Source of the DNA: Turnera subulata
Lineage: Eukaryota; Streptophyta; Magnoliopsida; Malpighiales; Passifloraceae
Direction: 5' to 3'
Assembly (NCBI GenBank): GCA_028386065.3
Contig: JAKUCV010005723.1
Span: forward strand, 82,890 to 146,889
Length of the DNA: 64,000 nt
Part shown: one piece after another, positions 23,633 to 34,411 of the stretch
How the letters are laid out: each line of letters opens with the position of its first letter
How positions within the stretch are numbered: position 1 is the stretch's first letter
Made by a program: the position numbers and the translations under genes
The notes under the pieces: model-generated
Seen by the model: only the letters and a program-made list of their open reading frames with translations
Told to the model about the DNA's origin: nothing
Database searches by the model: none

Positions 23633-26400
23633 CGACCCGTATTTACCGTAATACAGTAAACACGTGTCGAAACTATTCTTATTGATAGAACAGACAGTAC
23701 ATCATAGTCAAAATACTACACAGTAAATCCAAATACATCATAAACATCATCCGTCTCCCATATACGGGAACCATTATCCAATTCAAACGCAGTGCTCAAC
23801 AGCAGCAGCAGATAGTATCAGTAATATACATATCACAGGTAAAAAGCAACACAGCAACATATTTCACACAGCAGCGGAATTGTAATACAGCATCATATGC
23901 AATAGAACAGCAGCGGAAGACTTTATGCACATGCAGCGGTGGTATGGATCCGGAGTCAGGTGGAGAAAGCAGCAGCCATCGAACGTCGTACCTGAACTAC
24001 GTAACAACTTAACCTACGGGATGAAACCCCGCAGGCGAGGGGTGAGTCCGAAGTGCTCACCGACGAAGGATAAACAATGATATGCAATCAACCGTAATAC
24101 TTAAAAGCAATCACAGATAAGCAATAACATGTCTCAACAAATAAGCCAAGGCCAAAAGAATGCTTAATTATTATTACCAATTTTATCTTCCGGGCCCCTG
24201 TCACTAGACAAGCTAGGGTCGTACCTGGTTATCAATTAATTCCGGATGCTAGGTCAAAAACCAATCCACATCTCAAAACCCCGGATATTTGGTATATCCA
24301 AACCACTGGGTATTCGGTATACCCCAACCTTAGGCAACAACATGCCAACCGGATATTCAGCATATCCGAGCCACTGGGTATTTGGTATACCCTAACCACA
24401 GGCAACAAGCCAAACGGATATTCGGCATATCCGAGCCACTGGGTATTTGGTATACCCTAACTACAGGCAACAAGCCAACAAACCAAGTAACCGACCATAG
24501 CATCCCAAAATTAATTTCCAACCATCGGGTCGTACCACTACTTTCCACATGACAATGATAACAACATCTCAAATCAATTCCATTTCCAATTTCATATTCC
24601 AATTTCTTTTTCTCAATTTCCACAGTCAATAGTTCAACATCAATCTCAGCATATTATCCACAGAATCAATATCACCGTCCAAAAGCAACAATAATATCCA
24701 CAGCAGATACTCAACCAACAATCAACAATTCAGCAGTTCAATCAAACAACAAAGCACACAAAGTATTACAGGCAACATAACAAGGGTTATCCATCCTCAC
24801 CTTAGCCGATATCAATTATGGAATTGTCCAGCAAGTTCCAAGTCCGGTTCCTCAGCAAATTGCTCGTTATCAACTCCTATATCAATCAAATAATATGCAC
24901 ACATAAGATGATATGCAAATGCTATGCTAATACTGTATACCGCAAATTAAATATAAACTCGGCTAGGTTACTCTCCCGGATTAATTCTCCATTATTATCA
25001 TCATTCACCATTTACTCCAAGTGTCCAAAATACCATTCTACACTTATACCTATACCCGGATACTATACCGGTATAATACTTTGAAAATACCCTTTCCATA
25101 ATTATTTCTTAAGTATGTACTTTCCAAAATACTATTTCTACAAATTATTATTTCTTCTCCATATTTCATATACCATATATTTTTCCAAAATTAATTTTCC
25201 CTTCCATTATATTTTCCCAGATTTATTTCTCTTTCTATTTCTATTTCTTCTTTTTTTAAATTCGGACTGGGCCAAACCATCAATTCATTAACTTAACCCA
25301 ACTCTAAAACCCAGCCCACTAACTAACCCATGCCCAAGCCCAGACTATTCAAACCCAACTTTTCAGCCCAACATCTCACAAACCCAGCACACCAACCCGT
25401 TACCAACACGGGTCAACCGCGACCCGAACTCTCAAAACCGGGTCACAGCTCACCTCAACTCGCAGGCGATGGCGGCGCGAACGGCTCGACGTGGGACGGC
25501 AGGGCGGGGGCGGCGTGAGGAAAGGTGACCGCTGCGGTGGCGTCGCAAGGGAGGACGGAGGCGCGGCCTGCTCGGGTCGCCGGTGCACAGACGGCGGAGA
25601 AGTGGACTCCTGTTGTCGACGGCGTCGTGCTGCTGCAGGGAGACGGCAGCGTCGCGGCAGGGAGGAGGGGAGGAAAGGAGAGGGAGGAGATGGTGGCGAC
25701 GAGCTGGACGACGGCGGAAGGAGGCACGCGAGGGTAGGGGTCGGCAGTGGTGGCTGCGGCGGTGTTGCAGGGCTCGGTGGTGGTGGTTCCACGAGGAGGA
25801 GAAGAGGAAGGGGAGGGTGACGTGGCAGGGGTATTGTGTTTGTGTTATGTTGTTGTTGTTTTTCTTTTTTTTTTTTCTTTTCTTTTCTGGTTCAAACGGA
25901 TTTGCAGGGAAGGTTTTTGTTTTTTTTTTTTTTCCTTTTTGCAGGGAAAGAAGAGAAAGATGGTGATGAAGATTTGCAGAGGAGGTGAATTTAAATAGGC
26001 AACAAAGATCACTGGTTAATCACAAGTGAAATAGGTAGTTCACAGGCTGAATAGGAATTGGTGGCTGAATAATTGAACTTCAATTATGCAGTTACTATGC
26101 TGCATGTGAAGTGTGACCTACCTGGACCAGAAAATATCCGGTATACCCACTTATCTTATTTCTGGTCCGTTAAATTGGGGATAAACCCGGTTTTTCCTAA
26201 GATTCCCGGACGCGGAAAAATCCCAACTTTGGTCCGTAAAATCCGCAGAAAAATCTCGAACGTGGAACAATGCTCGGTTTCGGAATCCAACGCTCGATTT
26301 ACCATAATTTAATTACCCAAGATTAAAAATCAATGGTAAATTACTGTAAATTAACTGAAATAGTCCCAGTAAAAATGAAATTTTTACCTGGGCTGTTACA
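23633..26400 (-). repeat. 3' LTR of element B
   Basis: 2,768 bp, from TGTAACAGCCC (minus strand, at 26400) to CGGGGCGCTTCA (at 23633). It contains the conserved double hairpin (24013-24061), a TCGGY-loop hairpin array (about 24280-24466) and a GC-rich stretch (about 25430-25830) that yields chance frames on both strands. Confidence 0.9.
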
Positions 26401-26416
26401 GCCTACCCACCTTAAA
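26401..26416 (-). other. Polypurine tract of element B
   Basis: Minus strand TTAAGGTGGGTAGGC directly before the LTR start, preceded by GAATTTCGTGGACGAAATTC. Confidence 0.75.
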
Positions 26417-26435
26417 AGAATTTCGTCCACGAAAT

Positions 26436-26762
26436 TCACTCCGAAGTTGTGAACAGGTGCGGATACTGGGAACGCATATGCTCTTCAACTTCCCATGTAG
26501 ACTCGTTCGCAGAGTGCTTGCTCCACTTAACCTTTACCATTGGAATGACTCTGTTCCTCAACTGTCTGACTTCCCGGGCAAGAATCTGCTCCGGCATTTC
26601 TGTATATGTAAGATCCTCTGCGACCTCAACATCTACTATAGTAACCACATGGCTCGGATCTGATCTGTACCTCCTCAACATGGAAACATGGAATACGTCA
26701 TGAATCCGTGACAACTCCTCCGACAGGGATAATCTGTACGCCAATGGTCCAACCCTTTCCAC
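26436..26762 (-). CDS. 3' end of pol of element B: integrase C-terminus and chromodomain
   Basis: Reads GPLAYRLSLSEELSRIHDVF and HVSMLRRY, the GPY/F-like end of a chromovirus integrase. A chromodomain follows (PEQILAREVRQLRNR, VKVKWSKHS, STWEVEEHMRSQYPHLF) and then the stop. Chromodomains of this class are thought to guide integration to marked chromatin. It is the downstream exon-like remainder of the pol frame at 29694-32012, from which it is separated by the solo LTR 26841-29688. It is not an independent gene, since the first Met is only the first in the frame after the insertion. Confidence 0.9.
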   Translation of the reverse strand: MERVGPLAYRLSLSEELSRIHDVFHVSMLRRYRSDPSHVVTIVDVEVAEDLTYTEMPEQILAREVRQLRNRVIPMVKVKWSKHSANESTWEVEEHMRSQYPHLFTTSE

Positions 26763-26840
26763 GATCTCATACGGTCCAATGTACCTGGGACTCAGCTTCC
26801 CTCTTTTCCCGAATCTGATTACACCCTTCCACGGTGCAAC

Positions 26841-29688
26841 TGAAGCGTCCCGACCCGTATTTACCGTAACACAATAAACACGTGCCGAAACTATTCATTA
26901 TGATAGAACAGACAGTACAACATGCAAATATTATACAATAGCAACTAACATTACAGCTGTCACCCACACTCGGGGACCATTATTCAAACCAAACACAGTG
27001 CTCTCAACAGCAGCAGATAGTATCAGTAATATGCATATCACAGGAAATCAGCAATACAGCAATACAACAACAGAATAGCAGCGGAAGTCTTATGCACATG
27101 CATCGGTGGTATGGATCCGGAGTCAGGTGGAGAAGAAGAACAGCAGCCATCAAACGTCGTACCTGAACTACGGAAACAACTTACCCTACGGGATGAAACC
27201 CCGCAGGCGAGGGGTGAGTCCGAAGTGCTCACCGACCAAGGATAAACAGTGATATGCAAGCAACCGTAATACTTAAAAACAAACACAGGTAAGCAACAAC
27301 ATATCAACAACTGAAACAAGGCCAAAAGAATGCTTAGTTATTATTACCAATTTTATCTTCCGGGCCCCCGTCACTGGACAAGCTAGGGTCGTACCTGGAA
27401 ATCAATTAATTCCGGATGCTAGGTCAAAATCCAATCCTCATATCAGAACAACCGGATATTCGGCATATCCGAGCCACCGCGGATATTCGGCATATCCGAG
27501 CCACCGCGGATATTCGGCATATCCGAGCCACTGGGTATTCGGTATACCCCAACCTCAGGCGACGTCATGCCAACCAGATATTCGGCATATCTGAGCCTCT
27601 GCGGATATTCGGCATATCCGAGCCACCGCGGATATTTGGCATATCCGAGCCTCTGGGTATTCGGTATACCCTAACCACAGGCATGACGGGCCAACCAACC
27701 AAACCCGACCATAGCATCCCAAAATTAATTTTCATACCATCGGGTCGTACCACTACTCTCCACATGACAATTATATCAACATCTCAAATCAATTCCAATT
27801 CCAATTCCATATTCCAAATTCTTTATCTCAATTTCCACAGTCAATAGTTCAACATCAATCTCAGCATATTATCCACATAGTCAATATCACAGTTCAAAGC
27901 AACAATAATATCCACAACAGTCAACCAGCAAACATTCAACAATTCAGCAGTTCAATCGAACAACAAAGCACACAAAGTATTACAGGCAACATAACAAGGG
28001 TTATCCATCCTCACCTTAGCCGATATCAACTATGAAATTGCTCAGCAAGTTCCAAGTCCGGTTCCTCAGCAAACTGTTCGTTATCAACTCCTATATCAAT
28101 CAAATAATATGCACACATAAGATGGTATGCAAATGTTATGCTAATACTGTATATCGTAAATTAAATATAACTCGGCTCGGTTACTTCCCTCAGATTAATT
28201 TTCCATTATTATCATCATTCACCATTTATTTCAAGGTGTCGAAATACCCTTCTATACTTATTCCTATACCCGGGTACTATTCCGGTATTTACAACCTTGA
28301 TAATACCCTTTCCAAAATTTATTCCCTAAGTATGTACTTTCCAAAATATTTTTTTCCTACAAATTATTACCATATAATATTTTCTAAAATTATTTCCCCG
28401 AAATATTTATTTTTCCATACCAATATATATTCTCCCAACCTTATTTTTATTTTCTTCCATTTTATTTCTCCTTCCCAAATTTCATTTTCTTTCTATTTCT
28501 TTCTTCTTCTTTTTTTTTCACTAAAACGGACTGGGCCCAGGGGTTAGGCCTGGCCCAACGCAGAACCTAGGCCCAAGCATGTGGTCCACGCCCGGCCCAG
28601 TCCCACGCCAGCCCAACCCAGCTGCACCCAGCCCAAGCCCAACTGTGGCAGCCCAAAACCCATCTGACCCAATACCCAACTGACCAAACCCACCCTCTAC
28701 ACACGGGTTGACCCGACCCTTGAAGCAACCCAGCGGGTCGGGTCTTCCTCACCTTCACAGGCGGCGCGACGGCGGAAGACCAGGACGGCAGGCGAGGCGG
28801 CGGACGGCTGAGAGGGGGACGACGCGAGCAAAGGCGTGAGTAGGAGGAGGCGTCGTCGGTCTCGGTGCATGCAAGAGGAGACGTCCTGGCGGCGGCTCAC
28901 GGGTCGTCGCGACGCTGCGGTTGTCGGGCGGTGTCGATCTGCAGATGGGCCACTCGGCGGCGATGGCGAGCTGCAGGGAGAGCGGTGTCGCGGCAGGGAG
29001 GAGGAAGTGCGGGCGGTGGTGTTGGCTCGGGCGTTTGCAGGTGGCGGCGGTGGTGGTCTCAGCTGCTCACGGCGGTTGGTGGAGGAAAAGAAAAGAAAAA
29101 TGATGGGGAAGGGGTTGCTCTAAAACGACACAGTAGCGTGTGTCTTGTGTGTGTGTGTTTTGTTTTTTTTTTTATTTTCTTTTCTTTTCAAATGAGTTGC
29201 AGGAATTGATTTTGCAGGGGAGGAAGAGAAGGTTTAATGAGTTTGCAGGGCAGAAGGTAGCGAAGATGGTGATGCAGGGAAGCTGAAGAAAAATAATTTT
29301 ATAGATAGCAAAATTATTGATAAGTCACAGGCTGAATAGGAATTGGCGGCTGAATAATTGAACTTCAATTATGCAGTTACTATGCTGCATGTGAAGTGTG
29401 GCCCACCTGGACCAGAAAATATCCGGTATACCCACTTATCTTATTTCTGGTCCGATAATTCGAGAATAAACCCGGCTTTTTCCGAAGATTCCCGGACCCG
29501 GAAAAAAAACCCAACTTCGGTCCGTAAAATCCGCATAAAAATCCCGAGCGTAGGACTATGCTCGATTTCAAAATCCAAAGTTCAGTTTACCATAATTTAA
29601 TTACCCAAGATTAAAAATCAATGGTAAATTACTGTACATTCACTTAAACAGTCCCGGTAAAAATGAAATTTTTACCTGGGCTGTTACA
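26841..29688 (-). mobile_element. Solo LTR of family 1 inserted in pol of element B
   Basis: 2,848 bp, minus-strand TGTAACAGCCC to CGGGACGCTTCA, flanked by GCAAC (26836-26840 and 29689-29693). It has no internal region, so it is the product of LTR-LTR recombination of an element that had inserted into a relative. It carries the longest version of the TCGGY-loop hairpin array (27454-27670) and the conserved double hairpin (27185-27232). Confidence 0.92.
27454..27670 (-). repeat. Hairpin array with constant TCGGC/T loop in family-1 LTR
   Basis: Eight stem-loops in about 220 bp. Most are GGATAT-TCGGC-ATATCC, with GGGTAT-TCGGT-ATACCC variants and one AGATAT-TCGGC-ATATCT in which both arms have changed together. 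They are separated by short GAGCCACCGC/GAGCCACTG spacers. The other family-1 LTRs have four to six units at the same place, for example 35072-35246. Confidence 0.8.
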
Positions 29689-29693
29689 GCAAC

Positions 29694-32012
29694 TCAGAGG
29701 AAAACTTGTTCTCCCACTTGGTACTCCATCTCCCGGCGATGCTTATCGGCATAGCTCTTTTGTCGGTCCTGTGCTGCTCTCATACTCTGCTTAACTATCT
29801 GAATCTTGTCAACTGTCTGCTGAACCAAATCTGGACCAACGATCAAACGAAGACCTTCTTCATCCCAACAAACTGGACTTCGGCACTTCCTTCCGTAAAG
29901 AGCTTCGAACGGTGGCATGCCGATGCTGGAATGATAACTATTATTGTAGGCGAATTCCGCTAAAGGCAAATACTGGTCCCAACTCCCACTGAAGTTAAGA
30001 GCACAAGCCCTTAGCATGTCTTCCAGTGTCTGTATAGTCCTCTCCGATTGTCCGTCGGTCTGAGGATGGAATGCAATACTAAAACTCAGCTTCGTCCCCA
30101 AAGCTGTTTGCAGACTCTTCCAAAACCGCGATGTGAATCTCGGGTCTCTGTCTGAGACTATGGACTTAGGAACCCCATGTAGTCTCACAATCTCTGCAAC
30201 ATATTGCTTCGCCAACTTATCCAAGGTGTCTGTCTGTCGAATGGGAAGAAAATGGGCTGATTTTGTAAGTCGATCAACGATAACCCAGATGGCATCATGC
30301 TGTCTCCGGGTCAACGGTAATCCAACCACAAAATCCATGGTAATCATCTCCCACTTCCACTCTGGTACTGACAAAGATCTCATTTTCCCTGCTGGAGCCT
30401 GATGTTCAGCTTTCACTTGCTGGCAAGTGATACACTTAGCCACATACTCAGCTACATCCTTCTTCATACGTGGCCACCAAAAATGACTTCTCAAATTCTG
30501 GTACATCTTGGTGCTCCCGGGGTGCATAGCATACGGTGTCATATGTCCTTCTTCCAGAATCTGACTACGCAGGTCACCAACACTGGGTACACATAGACGC
30601 TTTCCCAGCATCAATGCACTATCCTCCGCTATGTGGAACTTATCTTCCTTTCCACTACGGACTGCTTCCTTCAGCTTGATCAGGTCAGGATCTCCATCTT
30701 GTAACTCCACAATCCCGCCTCTCAGGTTAGACTTAACTTCAATATGAGTCAACAAAACTTCTGTCTCATCAACTGACAAATCAACTCCCATCTTCCTTAA
30801 CTCGATGAGTGAGGACATCGAGTAAGTCGTGGAAGCATCTTCTGGCTGTCTCTGGCTCAAAGCATCTGCTACAACATTAGCTTTTCCAGGATGATACTCA
30901 ATAGTACAATCATAATCATTCAGCAACTCAACCCAACGTCTTTGTCGCAGGTTGAGCTCCTTCTGAGTCATGATGTACTTGAGACTCTTATGATCTGTGA
31001 AAATCCGGCATCTCTCTCCAAACAGATAATGTCGCCAGATCTTCAAAGCAAGGATCACTGTGGTCATCTCCAAGTCATGTGTCGGATAGTTCTTCTCGTG
31101 TGGCCTCAACTGTCTCAAAGCATAGGCTATCACTCGGCCTTCTTGCATCAGAACAGCTCCCAAACCAAGACCTGAAGCATCGCAGAACAGCATATACTCC
31201 ACTCTTGGCCTAGGCACTGTTAAGACTGGTGTTGTTGTCAGCTTCTTCTTAAGTTCACCAAAACTCTGCTGGCAGGCATCACTCCATACAAAGGCTTGAT
31301 CTTTCCTCAATAGCTTGGTCATGGGACTAGCTATCAAAGAGAAACCCTCGATGAATCTTCGGTAATATCCTGCAAGGCCAAGAAAACTTCTGACCTCTGA
31401 TACCGTCTTGGGCGGCTCCCACTCCAACACAGCTTTTACTTTAGCAGGATCAACCTTAATCCCATCCCCGGATACAACATGTCCAAGGAATGCAACTTCT
31501 TTAAGCCAGAACTCGCACTTGCTAAACTTAGCATACAACTCCTTCTCTCGCAACCTCTGAAGCACTACCCTCAGGTGCTCTTCATGTTCTTCCCGGTTCT
31601 TGGAGTAGATCAAGATGTCATCGATGAAGACTACCACAAACTTATCCAAGAACTCGTTCAAGACCAAGTGCATCAAACACATGAAAACTGCTTGTGCATT
31701 GGTCAAGCCAAAAGGAACCATTGTGAACTCAAAGTGACCATACCGAGTGCGGAAGGCTGTCTTCGGTATGTCCTTCTCTGCAATCTTGACCTGATGGTAG
31801 CCAGATCGAAGATCAATCTTAGAAAATACAGTAGCTCCCTGTAACTGATCGAAAAGATCATCAATCCTGGGAAGCGGATACTTATTCTTCACTGTCACCT
31901 TGTTCAGCTGTCGGTAGTCCACACACATGCGCAAACTACCATCCTTCTTCTTCACAAAGAGGACTGGTGATCCCCAAGGTGAAGTACTAGGTCTGATGAA
32001 ACCTTTCTCTAA
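29694..32012 (-). CDS. pol of element B: reverse transcriptase, RNase H, integrase
   Basis: Continuous minus-strand frame (753 codons from the first Met at 31955). It shows RT motifs [36 protein letters not shown] and [11 protein letters not shown] (FIDD at about residue 110). RNase H has [18 protein letters not shown] and [12 protein letters not shown]. Integrase has the zinc-binding [18 protein letters not shown] and CITCQQVK and the catalytic [27 protein letters not shown] and [12 protein letters not shown] regions. The gag-pol frame is contiguous with the part right of the gap if the duplicated 231 bp are merged. It is cut after [11 protein letters not shown] by the solo LTR and resumes at 26762. 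No stop is seen in this section. Confidence 0.93.
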   Translation of the reverse strand, partial: LEKGFIRPSTSPWGSPVLFVKKKDGSLRMCVDYRQLNKVTVKNKYPLPRIDDLFDQLQGATVFSKIDLRSGYHQVKIAEKDIPKTAFRTRYGHFEFTMVPFGLTNAQAVFMCLMHLVLNEFLDKFVVVFIDDILIYSKNREEHEEHLRVVLQRLREKELYAKFSKCEFWLKEVAFLGHVVSGDGIKVDPAKVKAVLEWEPPKTVSEVRSFLGLAGYYRRFIEGFSLIASPMTKLLRKDQAFVWSDACQQSFGELKKKLTTTPVLTVPRPRVEYMLFCDASGLGLGAVLMQEGRVIAYALRQLRPHEKNYPTHDLEMTTVILALKIWRHYLFGERCRIFTDHKSLKYIMTQKELNLRQRRWVELLNDYDCTIEYHPGKANVVADALSQRQPEDASTTYSMSSLIELRKMGVDLSVDETEVLLTHIEVKSNLRGGIVELQDGDPDLIKLKEAVRSGKEDKFHIAEDSALMLGKRLCVPSVGDLRSQILEEGHMTPYAMHPGSTKMYQNLRSHFWWPRMKKDVAEYVAKCITCQQVKAEHQAPAGKMRSLSVPEWKWEMITMDFVVGLPLTRRQHDAIWVIVDRLTKSAHFLPIRQTDTLDKLAKQYVAEIVRLHGVPKSIVSDRDPRFTSRFWKSLQTALGTKLSFSIAFHPQTDGQSERTIQTLEDMLRACALNFSGSWDQYLPLAEFAYNNSYHSSIGMPPFEALYGRKCRSPVCWDEEGLRLIVGPDLVQQTVDKIQIVKQSMRAAQDRQKSYADKHRREMEYQVGEQVFL
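31782..32012. repeat. 231-bp segment repeated exactly on the other side of the gap
   Basis: Identical to 32153-32383. Both encode the same piece of reverse transcriptase, so merging them gives one continuous frame. Best explained as overlapping contig ends left unmerged. Confidence 0.9.
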
Positions 32013-32152
32013 NNNNNNNNNNNNNNNNNNNNNNNNNNNNNNNNNNNNNNNNNNNNNNNNNNNNNNNNNNNNNNNNNNNNNNNNNNNNNNNNNNNNNNNN
32101 NNNNNNNNNNNNNNNNNNNNNNNNNNNNNNNNNNNNNNNNNNNNNNNNNNNN
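32013..32152. other. Assembly gap (140 N)
   Basis: Run of N between the two identical 231-bp segments. The reading frame of element B requires no sequence here, so the gap size is probably artificial. Confidence 0.95.
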
Positions 32153-34291
32153 AATCTTGACCTGATGGTAGCCAGATCGAAGATCAATCTTAGAAAATAC
32201 AGTAGCTCCCTGTAACTGATCGAAAAGATCATCAATCCTGGGAAGCGGATACTTATTCTTCACTGTCACCTTGTTCAGCTGTCGGTAGTCCACACACATG
32301 CGCAAACTACCATCCTTCTTCTTCACAAAGAGGACTGGTGATCCCCAAGGTGAAGTACTAGGTCTGATGAAACCTTTCTCTAACAGCCCATCCAACTGTT
32401 TCTTCAACTCCTGAAGTTCTGTTGGTGCCATCCGATATGGTGCCATCGAGATAGGCGTCACACCCGTCATCAAATCGATGGTATACTCGACTTCCCTGTC
32501 TGGTAGCAATCCTGGTAAATCTTCTAGGAACACATCTGGAAACTCTCTAACAACTATGATGTCTCTAAAAGACGGTGTCTGAACTTCTTCACCCTTGACA
32601 TGGGTCAACAAAGCATCTGGACCATGCGTCTTCATTTCGACATCCTGATTAGCAGAGATACTACACGTAGTAGCAGCTCTCCCAATACCTGTCAACAAAA
32701 TCTTATGTCCAGCTTCGAAAGTCAACAGCACTTCCTTGGTCCGACAGTTCACCATAGCACTGTACTTGGACAACCAATCCATCCCCAATATGATATCAAA
32801 ACCTCCCATGTTCATCACGATCAACCGTGCAAGAAAAATCTCGCTATCATATGAAAGCGAAACGTCTCTGCACACATGGGTTAACCTGACCACTATACCC
32901 GCAGGTAACCTAACCCTCATCGGACAAGCCAAACTCTCTCCCGTACAGTTATGTAGTATTGCAAAACTTTGGGCAATAAATGAATGCGTAGCACCAGGGT
33001 CTATCAATGTATAAGCAGTACTACCAAAAACTGTAAGGGTACCTGCTATGAAATCAGCATTTTCTGGATCCTCCTCAGCGGTGATAACAAATTCTCTCGG
33101 CACAGCTGCACTCTGATTCATGGCTGACTGGGTCCTAGCAGGAACAACTCCACGTCCTCGACCTCGGCCAACTCCAGAACCACTAGGAACACTAGCAACT
33201 GAAGCTTGCACTGTCTGAGTAGGTGCTGTACCCCCAGATCTTCCCAACTTGGGACAAGCATATCGGTAATGCCCAACTTCGTTACACTCAAAGCACCTCA
33301 CCTGAGACATAGGAAGTCTCGGGCGAGTATCCCCAGATGATGTCCCTCCAGACTGAGTCCAAGAACTGCCTCGGTTGTAGGTATTGTTGTTCCACCCACG
33401 TCCCTGACTCATGGGCATAGAGCGGCCCTGTCCATACCCTGATCGGTTAGCAGGTGTCTGGAACCTCTTGTTCTGTCCCCCAGAACTCTGTGCAGCTTGT
33501 CTCTTGCGAATCTCCTATTGCTCCTTCTCATTATTCAGCCAGATGTTCTCAGCTCTCAGGGCATCTGTCAGCATGTCCTGGTAAGTCTCATAGACCTTGC
33601 ATCCCATGACTGTCTGGATACCAGATCGAAGACCATCCCAGAAACGTTTACATCTGGCCACCGGAGTAGCTACAAACTCACTGGCATAGATGGACAAACG
33701 GTTGAACTTGATCTCATACTCATTGACCGTCTGGTATGGTCCCTGTTGCAATCCCAGAAACTCTCGCCTCAGCTGATCCTGGTATGCCTCAGAGACAAAC
33801 TTCCTTCGGAACATCTCCATGAACTGATTCCATGGCATAATGATAGGTGTCGGCATGTCCCTGGTGGTAGACTCCCACCAATCAACAGCATCTCCTCGGA
33901 ACATGGCAGCGGCGTATCTGGCCCACCTGTCATTCCTGCATGTCAGCCTCAATATAACCTGGTTCATCTGTCTAAGCCATTGGTCAGCATCCTGCGGTGT
34001 AGTGACACTAGTGAAAACCTCAGCCCCAAGCTTTTCCAGCTTCGTATACACCGGATCCTCAACAGGTCCCTGGTTTTCCTGTTCCCGAGCTTCCATAGCT
34101 GCGATACGGGCATCTCTGGCATCTTGCCTTTGCAGAATCTGAGTCACCACATTTAACATCTGCGCAGGGTCTCCCAAAGGAACATTCGCAAGGTGTTCCG
34201 GACCTCCCGCAACTTGCTGCGGTTGATCCACCGATACCTGGTCGTCATCCAGGTGAACTCCAGCATGCTGATTCCCTCCAACCGGATCCAT
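32153..34291 (-). pseudogene. gag-protease-RT start of element B (one stop in gag)
   Basis: Starts MDPVGGNQHAGVHLDDDQVS at 34291. The gag domain (DADQWLRQMNQVILRLTC, WWESTTRDMPTP, FVSEAYQDQLRREFLGLQQG) runs to NNEKEQ, where TAG replaces the CAG of other copies (about 33515-33517). The frame then continues without shift through a canonical CCHC knuckle ([14 protein letters not shown]), protease [34 protein letters not shown], the linker [20 protein letters not shown] and the RT start [20 protein letters not shown]. Unlike both copies in element A, the zinc knuckle is complete and there is no frameshift after the protease. A single C-to-T stop is the only coding defect seen here. Confidence 0.92.
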
Positions 34292-34396
34292 TCGTACCTA
34301 TATGAGAATGTATGTATGCATATCATGTCATGTCAAATCTTATGCACAAACAAACAGTCAAGCAACCACAGTCATGTCCCTAATGACCTACTGCCT

Positions 34397-34408
34397 GCTC
34401 CGCTACCA
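34397..34408 (-). other. Primer-binding site of element B
   Basis: Minus strand TGGTAGCGGAGC, three bases from the 5' LTR end at 34412. Confidence 0.8.
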
Positions 34409-34411
34409 AAC

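Noticed and set aside
25491..25820. Gly/Arg-rich frames, repeated at 36317-36793 and 28836-29209
   Set aside because: They are at the same position of three LTR copies but frames, starts and lengths differ between copies; GC-rich leader, not genes.
27454..27670. CRISPR-like regular repeats
   Set aside because: Repeats are short palindromes with constant spacers inside a plant LTR; no cas genes, and the genome is eukaryotic.
31927..32235. Frames running through the N gap
   Set aside because: Artefacts of translating N; the segment belongs to the minus-strand pol.
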